From: Erythrobacter litoralis HTCC2594
Lineage (GTDB): Bacteria; Pseudomonadota; Alphaproteobacteria; Sphingomonadales; Sphingomonadaceae
Assembly: GCF_000013005.1 (NCBI RefSeq)
Contig: NC_007722.1
Location: 67,501 to 131,500, forward strand
DNA: 64,000 bases
Direction: 5' to 3'
A program made the position numbers and the translations under genes. This document shows, piece by piece, positions 28,336 to 35,261 of this stretch. The notes beneath the pieces are model-generated. The model had not been told where the DNA came from. It worked only from the letters and a program-made list of their open reading frames with translations, and searched no databases. Position 1 is the first letter of the stretch. Every line of letters begins with the position of its first letter.

Positions 28336-29753
28336 CAGGCGAAGGCTCTCCGGACTTTGGCGACGAAGCCGGCATATTTCTTCGGGATCGCCCCAAAGAC
28401 GGTCGGCTCCCACGCGGCAAAAGCGGCGGCTTTCGTAATCTCACTACGGGTCGGATAGCTGACGATTGCGCTGCCCATGGCGAACGTGCTGCTCTTACCG
28501 GTAATCGTCTGGCTGAAGGGCAGGAGCAGTTCCCCGGCATTCTTGCCGACGATGCTCGCTCCGAGCACTTTCTTGCCTTTCAGGATGACCTTCATGTGCC
28601 CCTTCGTGTCGCCCTCGGTGATGGCGCGCTCATTGTGGTCGAAACCTTCCTTCACCACTGTCACCTTGTCGCCGAACTTTTCTTTCGCTTCCGCTTCGGT
28701 CAGCCCGATCTGCGCGACCTCGGGCTCGGTATAGGTGCACCACGGCAGCGCCTTGTAGTCGACCTTGGTTGGGATCCCGAGCGTAATCTCCAGCGCCACA
28801 TTGGAGCCTTCGTAGCCGCTAACATGCGTCAGTCGCGGCCCTTCGCGGCAATCGCCGATGGCGTAGATGTTTTTCACCGAAGTGCGGCGGCGCTCGTCGA
28901 CCTTGATCCCGTTGTTGCCGAGTTCGACGCCCAGATCTTCGAGTCCGAAGCCGGAAACCCGCGCCTTGCGCCCGACCGCGATGAGCAGATGCGATCCGCT
29001 CACCTGTTCGCCATTGTCGACATGCACCGTAATCGCGCCATTCCTGCCTTCGACCTTCTCGGCCTTGCCCTGCACGAAGGTCACACCTTCTTTTTTCATA
29101 ACTTCCATCACGACGGCGACCGAGTCCTCATCATCGCGGCCCATCGGACGGCCCGGCTCGATGACGGTCACCTTGCTGCCAAGCCGGGCGAAACTCTGCG
29201 CCATTTCCATCCCGATCACGCCGCCGCCGATGATCACCAGATGATCCGGCTGCGCTTCGAGATCGAAGATGTTTTCATTGGTGAGATAGGGCACCGCGTC
29301 CAGGCCCGGGATCGGCGGCACCGAGGGGCCTGAGCCGGTCGCGATGACGATCCGCGGTGCGGTGAGCGTGCGCCCGCCGATTTCGACCGACTGCTTGCCG
29401 GTGACCCGCGCCCAGTCCTGGATTACTTCGCAGCCCATCTCTTCGAACCGTTCCGCGCTGTCATGCGGCTCGATTTCCGCAATGGCTCGGTGAATGTGTG
29501 TATGAACACCGCTCCACTCTACATTCGGGGCGGCAAGCTCTACACCGAAGCGTTTCTGCTTCCTGGCTTCTGCAGCGCGCTTTGCGGCGGTTATCAGTGC
29601 CTTGGAAGGGACGCAGCCGTTGTTGAGGCACTCGCCGCCCATCTTGTGACCCTCGATCAGCGCCACTTTCAGCCCGAACAGCGCACAGCCGCCCGCTGCG
29701 GTCAGTCCTGCGGCACCACCGCCGATAACAATAACGTCGTGCGTGAATTTCAT
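28335..29753 (-). CDS. MerA/Lpd-like FAD-dependent pyridine nucleotide-disulfide oxidoreductase
   Basis: The 472-residue flavoprotein has the FAD motif IGGGAAGLTAA, the redox-active disulfide C42-x4-C47 in GGECLNNGCVPSK, an NAD(P) motif IGGGVIGMEMAQ and the second FAD motif IYAIGDC. At the dimer-interface active site, where lipoamide dehydrogenase has His-Pro, the sequence reads YPTRSEITK. Tyr in place of His is reminiscent of mercuric reductases. It lacks the MerA N-terminal metal-binding domain and C-terminal CC. ATG 29753 has gagggcggc upstream. It is coupled to the radical SAM gene and divergent from arsM, so thiol or arsenic/metal redox chemistry is likely. True lipoamide dehydrogenase is unlikely. 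Confidence 0.88.
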   Translation of the reverse strand: MKFTHDVIVIGGGAAGLTAAGGCALFGLKVALIEGHKMGGECLNNGCVPSKALITAAKRAAEARKQKRFGVELAAPNVEWSGVHTHIHRAIAEIEPHDSAERFEEMGCEVIQDWARVTGKQSVEIGGRTLTAPRIVIATGSGPSVPPIPGLDAVPYLTNENIFDLEAQPDHLVIIGGGVIGMEMAQSFARLGSKVTVIEPGRPMGRDDEDSVAVVMEVMKKEGVTFVQGKAEKVEGRNGAITVHVDNGEQVSGSHLLIAVGRKARVSGFGLEDLGVELGNNGIKVDERRRTSVKNIYAIGDCREGPRLTHVSGYEGSNVALEITLGIPTKVDYKALPWCTYTEPEVAQIGLTEAEAKEKFGDKVTVVKEGFDHNERAITEGDTKGHMKVILKGKKVLGASIVGKNAGELLLPFSQTITGKSSTFAMGSAIVSYPTRSEITKAAAFAAWEPTVFGAIPKKYAGFVAKVRRAFA

Positions 29754-29851
29754 GCCGCCCTCGCGTAACCCATCCTGCGAAATATGCGAATCACAATTGC
29801 GTCGCACGGCGCAGTCACGCTCAAATCCGTATCCGGGGGCCGCAAAGTTAC

Positions 29852-30907
29852 ATGAATATCGAAAACAGCCGCGATTATTACGGCAAGGTGCTGCAGGGTT
29901 CCGAAGACCTCAAGACCGACGCCTGCTGCACCGCCGAGGCTCCGCCGCCCGCAATTCTTTCCGCGATGATGAACGTGCACGAGGATGTGCGCGCGCGCTA
30001 TTACGGCTGCGGGCTGGTCGCCCCGCAGGCGATCGAGGGGTGCCACATCCTCGATCTCGGCTCGGGCAGCGGGCAGGATGCCTATATCCTTGCGCAATTG
30101 GTGGGCGAACACGGCTCGGTGACCGGCGTCGATACCACGCCCGAACAGCTTGCCGTCGCCAGCGAACATCTCGAATGGCACCGCGAAAGGTTCGGATACG
30201 CCAAATCCAACGTCAGCTTTGTCGAAGGCGACATCGAAAAGCTCGACCAGCTCAGCCTTCCGGGGGGGCATTTCGACGTCATCGTCTCTAACTGCGTCAT
30301 CAACCTGGTGGCGGACAAACAGGCTGTGTTCGCAGCGGCACACAAGTTGCTGAAGGAAGGCGGCGAGCTCTATTTCTCCGACGTTTACGCCGATCGCCGC
30401 GTCCCTCACCATCTCCAGAACGACCCGGTCCTGCATGGCGAGTGCCTGTCGGGCGCCCTGTACTGGGGCGATTTTCTGGCGCAGGCCAAGGCGGCGGGAT
30501 TTGCCGATCCGCGGCTCGTCACCAGCCGCCCGCTGGGCATCGGCGATGCCGGGGTCGCAGCCAAGCTCGACGGGATCAGTTTCTATTCCGCCACCTATCG
30601 CCTGTTCAAGCTCGGCGAGCTCGAGATGCAGTGCGAGGATTACGGGCAGGCCGTCCGCTACAAGGGGACGGTCGCGCACCAGCCGCGCGTGTTCGAGCTC
30701 GACGGGCACCATCATATCGAGACCGGGCGGTTGTTCCCGATCTGCGGCAATAGCTGGAAGATGCTCGCCAATACGCGCTTCGCGGAACACTTCGAATTCT
30801 TCGGCGACTTTTCGCAGCATTACGGCGTATTTCCCGATTGCGGCGTTTCGGTACCCTTCGGCGCCGATGAAGGCTCCGTGCCCGCAACCGCTGCTGCCTG
30901 CTGCTGA
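29852..30907 (+). CDS. arsM: Arsenite S-adenosylmethionine methyltransferase (ArsM-type)
   Basis: The 351-residue protein has the SAM motif ILDLGSGSGQD at 66-76 and the three As(III)-binding cysteines expected of ArsM: Cys53 in YYGCG, Cys148 in SNCVINL and Cys198 in HGECLSGA. An extra CC pair lies at 25-26 near the N-terminus, and the chain ends AAACC. The reaction is stepwise methylation of trivalent arsenic, using SAM and thiols. The stop overlaps the next start as TGATG. A weak ribosome site precedes ATG 29852. The 98-base divergent gap to the flavoprotein gene contains no clear ArsR operator and no arsR gene is nearby, so regulation is unknown. An Se or Te substrate is the alternative. 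Confidence 0.87.
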   Translation: MNIENSRDYYGKVLQGSEDLKTDACCTAEAPPPAILSAMMNVHEDVRARYYGCGLVAPQAIEGCHILDLGSGSGQDAYILAQLVGEHGSVTGVDTTPEQLAVASEHLEWHRERFGYAKSNVSFVEGDIEKLDQLSLPGGHFDVIVSNCVINLVADKQAVFAAAHKLLKEGGELYFSDVYADRRVPHHLQNDPVLHGECLSGALYWGDFLAQAKAAGFADPRLVTSRPLGIGDAGVAAKLDGISFYSATYRLFKLGELEMQCEDYGQAVRYKGTVAHQPRVFELDGHHHIETGRLFPICGNSWKMLANTRFAEHFEFFGDFSQHYGVFPDCGVSVPFGADEGSVPATAAACC

Positions 30908-31944
30908 TGCGCATCCTGATTACCGGGGCCGCCGGACTCATCGGCGGCGAAGTCAGCGCGCGACTGGCGCAAGCCGGGCATCGCGTGAACGCATTCGTCC
31001 GATCCAATCCTGACGTGCTCGCGAACGACGGAACCATTGCCGCGGTGGACGAAGTGCTGACCGGCGATCTGTCGCAGGAGAATATGGGGCTCGATCCGGC
31101 GACGCTCGACAGGCTGGCCGGGGAAGTCGAGCTCGTCCTGCATTGCGCCGCGCTGACGCGGTTCGATCTCGACGAAGAGGCCTATCGCGCCACCAATATC
31201 GACGGGACGGCGCGCGCGCTCGAGCTCGCCAGACGAGCGGGCGCCGGCTTCCTGCATGTCAGCACCGCCTATGTCTGCGGCGAACGATCGGGGGCCATCG
31301 GCGAGGACGACGCGCTTCCGAAACGGGGCTTCACCAACGGCTACGAAGCCAGCAAGGCCGAGGCCGAAGCGCTCGTGCGAGCGAGCGGTGTGCCTTTCGT
31401 CATCGCGCGGCCCAGCATCGTCGTGGGCGACAGCAAAACAGGCGCGATCCGCCAGTTCGATACGATCTACGCGGCGTTCAAGCTGATCGCGGAGGGCCGG
31501 GTGCAGCACATGCCGGTGAAGCACGGCGCAACGCTGGATTTCGTGCCGGTGGACCATGTTGCGGCTGGCCTGGTCGCACTGGTCGAACAATTCGAGGCGG
31601 CGCAGGGCTGCGCTTATCACCTCGTTTCGGGCGGACCGGTATCGGTCGGTGATTTCGCCTCCGCCATCGGGAGTTTCCCGCATTTCGACGCGCCGATATT
31701 GGTAGATGCCGAAAGGTTCGATCCCGCGATATTACCACCGATGGAACGCCGCCTTTTCAGGCGTGTGGCGGCCCTTTACGCCGCCTATTTCCAGCGAAAT
31801 CCGCGGTTCGATGACAGCAACCTGCGCGCCCTGACGGGTCTGGAGCCCCCATCGATGGATCAGGAAATGCTGCGTAAGCTGATCCAGTACTGTATCGATG
31901 TCGGCTTCCTGAAGACGCCCGAGCTTCAGCGCACGTCTGGGTAG
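30907..31944 (+). CDS. NAD(P)-dependent epimerase/dehydratase (extended SDR)
   Basis: The 345-residue protein has the Rossmann motif ITGAAGLIGG (5-14), HCAALT, Ser/Thr in VSTAYVCG, and the catalytic pair Tyr146-x3-Lys150 (YEASK). Extended SDRs of this type reduce, epimerise or dehydrate nucleotide sugars and related polyols. It begins within the arsM stop codon (TGATG at 30905-30909), which strongly suggests a shared pathway. Sugar-moiety processing in an arsenosugar-like product is the natural inference. The C-terminal 100 residues (KLIQYCIDVGF at the end) are less typical. It converges with the TIGR04283-type gene, overlapping it by 19 bases. Confidence 0.86.
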   Translation: MRILITGAAGLIGGEVSARLAQAGHRVNAFVRSNPDVLANDGTIAAVDEVLTGDLSQENMGLDPATLDRLAGEVELVLHCAALTRFDLDEEAYRATNIDGTARALELARRAGAGFLHVSTAYVCGERSGAIGEDDALPKRGFTNGYEASKAEAEALVRASGVPFVIARPSIVVGDSKTGAIRQFDTIYAAFKLIAEGRVQHMPVKHGATLDFVPVDHVAAGLVALVEQFEAAQGCAYHLVSGGPVSVGDFASAIGSFPHFDAPILVDAERFDPAILPPMERRLFRRVAALYAAYFQRNPRFDDSNLRALTGLEPPSMDQEMLRKLIQYCIDVGFLKTPELQRTSG

Positions 31945-32651
31945 TTTTTTTCCATCCGGCTCCGCAAGCCGAAGGCCCACAGCATGCCGACCTTGAAGTA
32001 AATCCAGTTCGCCTTGACCGGGCCCCATGCGGCTATCCGGCGGTCGGAGGTTCGCACTACCCGTCTCACCATCTCGATCCGGCCAAGTTCGGCGAATTTT
32101 ACGCACAGATCCGCTTCCTCCATCACCGCATCGCCCGGCGTGCAGCCGCCGATGACAAGGAAATCGGCCCGGCGAAAGAACATGGCATGGTCGCCGAACA
32201 ACAGCCGGACCCCGCGAAAAAACAGGTGCGGGCGGGTCAGCAGCGGCGCGTACCAAGTCTTGATGAAATTGTGCGCGCTGGTGAACCAGCGGGTCTTTTC
32301 GCCGGTTATCAATGGCGTGAAGCTGGCAAGGGCGATGCGATTGTCTTCCAGGGTTTCACGGATCACCTGCACCATGTCCGGGGGTGGGATGGTGTCGGCG
32401 TGAAGGATGCACACCAGCGAAGATTGTGCGGCCTTGACCCCGGCATTGATCTGCAGCGCGCGACCCTTGGCGGTCTCGACCAAGGTCCAGCCAGCCTCGC
32501 GAACAATGCCGCGGGTGCGGTCGGTACTACCGCCATCGACCGCGATAATTTCGGCCGGTTGCGGGTCGAGCGTGCGCACCACTTCGATCAAGGCTGGCAG
32601 CGCCTTTTCTTCGTCGAGTAGCGGAATGACGAGCGCTACCGACTTCGTCAC
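31926..32651 (-). CDS. Family 2 glycosyltransferase, TIGR04283 arsenosugar-biosynthesis type
   Basis: The 241-residue GT-A fold enzyme has VIPLLDEEKALP at the start, AVDGGSTDRT at 37-46, AKGRALQINAG at 61-71, ILHADTIPP with the DxD-like position, and a downstream GDHAMFFRR. This set is characteristic of the family named rSAM/selenodomain-associated transferase 2, now linked to arsenosugar loci. The start is GTG 32651, overlapping the preceding gene stop as GTGA. The frame extends upstream to 32927 but that part lies inside the neighbour. It probably transfers a sugar to a nucleotide- or arsenic-bearing acceptor. No TM anchor is evident, though the C-terminal region is moderately hydrophobic. 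Confidence 0.85.
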   Translation of the reverse strand: MTKSVALVIPLLDEEKALPALIEVVRTLDPQPAEIIAVDGGSTDRTRGIVREAGWTLVETAKGRALQINAGVKAAQSSLVCILHADTIPPPDMVQVIRETLEDNRIALASFTPLITGEKTRWFTSAHNFIKTWYAPLLTRPHLFFRGVRLLFGDHAMFFRRADFLVIGGCTPGDAVMEEADLCVKFAELGRIEMVRRVVRTSDRRIAAWGPVKANWIYFKVGMLWAFGLRSRMEKNYPDVR

Positions 32652-33226
32652 GGCAGGAAGTCCGGCCACTCTTCGAGATCGTCCGGCTCGTCGACATCGC
32701 TCAATTCGGGCAGAATTCCCGCCCGCATCCCGCGCTCGGTGAAGCGTCCAAGCGTTTGTTCGAACACCTTGTCGGTGCTCCACGCAATGCCCTCGAAAGC
32801 AAAGCGCGCATCGGAATTGTAGCCAAGCAGGTAGTAGCCGCCGTCGCTCGCAGGGCCGATCACGACCTCCTCCAGCGCCAGTGTATCGCTGGCGGCCCAT
32901 AGATGCTGCTCGGTAAGTCCCGGGCAATCGCTGCCGATGACGATGGCAGGCGGCGGGACGCGGGCGAGCTTTTCGCTAAGACTGCCGTCGCCCTGGTCGG
33001 TTATCGCCAGATCTTCGCCGAAGGCGGAACGGAACACGTCGGGCTCGGCCCCCGTCACGCGCAGTTCGAAGGGCAGGCCGCTCGCACGGGCGACCGCGAT
33101 GGTGTGCTGCAGCAGCTTGGCGTAGATCGCGGCGGCCCCAGCCTCGCCGAAGCGCGGGATGAGCCGCGTCTTGGCCTTGCCCGGCGCAGGCCAGCGGCAG
33201 AAGATATACAGGCTTGGCTGGCTCAT
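32648..33226 (-). CDS. TIGR04282/DUF2064 glycosyltransferase-like protein (arsenosugar type)
   Basis: The 192-residue protein begins LYIFCRWPAPGKAKTRLIP, the nucleotidyl/glycosyl-transferase-like motif of DUF2064, and carries IVIGSDCPGL and GPASDGGYYLLG with acidic residues for a metal. It matches the rSAM/selenodomain-associated transferase 1 family, the usual companion of TIGR04283 in arsenosugar loci. Its start overlaps the MATE stop (ATGA) and its stop overlaps the next start (GTGA), so the three genes are one tightly coupled operon. The precise reaction is not established for the family, to my knowledge. Confidence 0.87.
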   Translation of the reverse strand: MSQPSLYIFCRWPAPGKAKTRLIPRFGEAGAAAIYAKLLQHTIAVARASGLPFELRVTGAEPDVFRSAFGEDLAITDQGDGSLSEKLARVPPPAIVIGSDCPGLTEQHLWAASDTLALEEVVIGPASDGGYYLLGYNSDARFAFEGIAWSTDKVFEQTLGRFTERGMRAGILPELSDVDEPDDLEEWPDFLP

Positions 33227-34575
33227 GCCGTTTGGCCGGCGGGTTTGCGATTGAGGATCCACCAGACGAGCGCCATGGCAACGGCGCCGCCTACGAGATT
33301 GGCAGCCAGTTCGGCTCCGTAAATAGCATCCGACCCCCAGCTTCCGCGCAACAGCCAGGCGAACGGCACCATCACCGCGAATACGCGAAAACAGCTCTGC
33401 GCGAGCGCCCAGCCAGCCCTGTCGACCGCGTTCAATATTCCGTTGCCAACGATCAGCAGGCCATATCCTGCGTAACCCCAGGCCGCGATGGTGAGATAGC
33501 GTGCAAATTCATCGACGACCGCAGGGTCGTCGGTGAAGAAGCCCGCGAACCACTCGCCCGCCGCAAAGAGCGCGACGGCGATGGAAAGGCCCCAGACGAT
33601 GCAGAACCCACCGGCGTAAAGTGTCGCCTGCTTGGCACGGTCCCTCTGGTGGGCGCCCCAGTTCTGACCGACGATTGCGCCGATGGAGCCGGAGAGGCCG
33701 AGCAGCGGTACCACCGCGAAACTCTGCAAGCGACCCGCGGCGCCGAACCCCGCAACCGCCGCCTGGCCTTCGACGGCAACCAGCGCGGTCAGCACCGACA
33801 GGCCGATCGGGTTGATCGCGTTGGAAAAAGCTGCGGGCCCTGCCACGCGCGTTATCGCCTTCATCGGCTCGGTCAGGCTACAGCGCCTGAGCAGGCCGAA
33901 ATCGACCGGCAGCGGCGTCCCGCGCATCAGCCACCACGCCATGCCGACGCCCAGGAGCCAGCCTATGACCGTCGCATAGGCCGCCCCGGCAATGCCGAAC
34001 CCCTCGAAGCCGAACGCTCCGGTAATGAGGAGCGGGTCGAGCACCCAGTTGGCGGCGGCGTATGTGAGCGAGACATAACTCGTCTTGCGCGCCTCGCCCT
34101 GGCCCCGCAGCACGCCATTGAAACCCATAATGGCGAGCAGTAACGGAAAGCCCATCAGGTAGGGCCGCATATAGGTCTGGATGAAGGGAAGGAGAGCATC
34201 TTCCGCGTTCATCAACCGGAACAGCGGATCGAGCAGCACGAACAACGAGATCGCGAACACCAGACCGCAGCCGATCGCGAATACGATCCCGAAGTTGGCG
34301 CGCCTCGCCGCCATGTCGTCGTCGCCTTCGCCGAGCGCCCGGGCGACGACCGAATTGATGCCGACCATAATGCCGACGCCGAGACTGGTGATCGCGACTG
34401 TGATCGGGAAGATGAAGCTGATCGCCGCAAGCTGTTCGCTGCCGAGTTGGCCGATGAAATAGGCATCGACAAGGCCGATCGACATGATGGCTGCGACGCC
34501 GATGATCATGGGCAGGGTCTGCGATACGAGATGGCCGGGAATACTCCCCCGCGTCAGCTTGGCATTCTCGCTCAT
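33223..34575 (-). CDS. MATE family efflux transporter
   Basis: A 450-residue inner-membrane protein with about twelve hydrophobic helices in two pseudo-repeats. MSIGLVDAYFIGQLGSEQLAA in the first and GFNGVLRGQGEARKTSYVS later are standard MATE landmarks. It is a cation-driven antiporter that exports organic molecules. As first gene of the operon with both glycosyltransferase-like genes, it is the obvious candidate to export their product or a toxic intermediate. That link is inference from the ATGA overlap, not from sequence. Confidence 0.9.
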   Translation of the reverse strand: MSENAKLTRGSIPGHLVSQTLPMIIGVAAIMSIGLVDAYFIGQLGSEQLAAISFIFPITVAITSLGVGIMVGINSVVARALGEGDDDMAARRANFGIVFAIGCGLVFAISLFVLLDPLFRLMNAEDALLPFIQTYMRPYLMGFPLLLAIMGFNGVLRGQGEARKTSYVSLTYAAANWVLDPLLITGAFGFEGFGIAGAAYATVIGWLLGVGMAWWLMRGTPLPVDFGLLRRCSLTEPMKAITRVAGPAAFSNAINPIGLSVLTALVAVEGQAAVAGFGAAGRLQSFAVVPLLGLSGSIGAIVGQNWGAHQRDRAKQATLYAGGFCIVWGLSIAVALFAAGEWFAGFFTDDPAVVDEFARYLTIAAWGYAGYGLLIVGNGILNAVDRAGWALAQSCFRVFAVMVPFAWLLRGSWGSDAIYGAELAANLVGGAVAMALVWWILNRKPAGQTA

Positions 34576-34678
34576 GGCGTCTCGCCTAGCTGCGGGGTGG
34601 GTCAGGGGGAAGCGAAAATGCCGGATAGCGCGCTCGACGGCTTTGCGCTGGCTATCGAATTTGGCTTAGACAGCGCAC

Positions 34679-35230
34679 ATGCCCCGCCTGACGGTCAACG
34701 ATCGCCCTGTCGAATACGATATGGACCCGGAGATTCCGCTGCTCTGGGCCTTGCGCGATGCCTCCAATCTTACCGGCACCAAATATGGCTGCGGCACCGG
34801 CGATTGCGGCGCCTGCATGGTCATTATCGATGGTGCAGCGCTGCGCAGCTGCCTGATCACGCTGGAAGAGGCCGAGGGACGGTTCGTCACCACGATCGAA
34901 GGGCTGAGCCGCGATCGCTCGCATCCGGTGCAACAGGCGATGGTGGCAGAGCAGGCAATCCAGTGCGGCTTCTGCACCCCCGGCATCGTGATGGCGGCGG
35001 CGGCGCTGATCCAGCGCAATGCCGCACCGTCGAAGGAAGAGATCGAGCAGGCGATTCCGAACCTGTGTCGCTGCGGCGTCTATCCACGGCTGGTCCGCGC
35101 GATCCAGCGCGCCGGGCGCGTCGAGCGCAGGCAGGAACGCATCAGTGCCGCGCCCGCACCGGGCATCGATCCCGCCGATGCAGCCGAGGCGGTGCCGGCG
35201 ATGACACCGCCCGAGCCGGACGAAGAGTGA
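34679..35230 (+). CDS. [2Fe-2S] small subunit of a molybdenum hydroxylase (isoquinoline 1-oxidoreductase alpha-like)
   Basis: The 183-residue protein has the plant-type ferredoxin cluster ligands C38, C43, C46 and C58 (YGCGTGDCGACM...RSC) and the second, helical [2Fe-2S] domain ligands C96, C99, C130 and C132 (CGFCTPG...CRCG). These are the hallmarks of the small subunit of xanthine oxidase-family hydroxylases. After about residue 150 there is a low-complexity Pro/Ala/acidic tail. The molybdopterin-binding large subunit is not next to it or anywhere in the window, so it is orphaned here. It would pass electrons from the Mo site to an acceptor. Confidence 0.9.
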   Translation: MPRLTVNDRPVEYDMDPEIPLLWALRDASNLTGTKYGCGTGDCGACMVIIDGAALRSCLITLEEAEGRFVTTIEGLSRDRSHPVQQAMVAEQAIQCGFCTPGIVMAAAALIQRNAAPSKEEIEQAIPNLCRCGVYPRLVRAIQRAGRVERRQERISAAPAPGIDPADAAEAVPAMTPPEPDEE

Positions 35231-35253
35231 GCCCCCGCGACGGCGGGGGCTCA
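35228..35253. terminator. Hairpin between convergent genes
   Basis: A perfect 11-bp stem, tgagcccccgc and gcgggggctca, surrounds a four-base loop. It overlaps the stop of the [2Fe-2S] gene and precedes the 3' end of the siderophore receptor. No T run follows on either strand, so it may act as a weak bidirectional terminator or an RNA-stabilising hairpin. Confidence 0.5.
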
Positions 35254-35261
35254 CGCATCGG

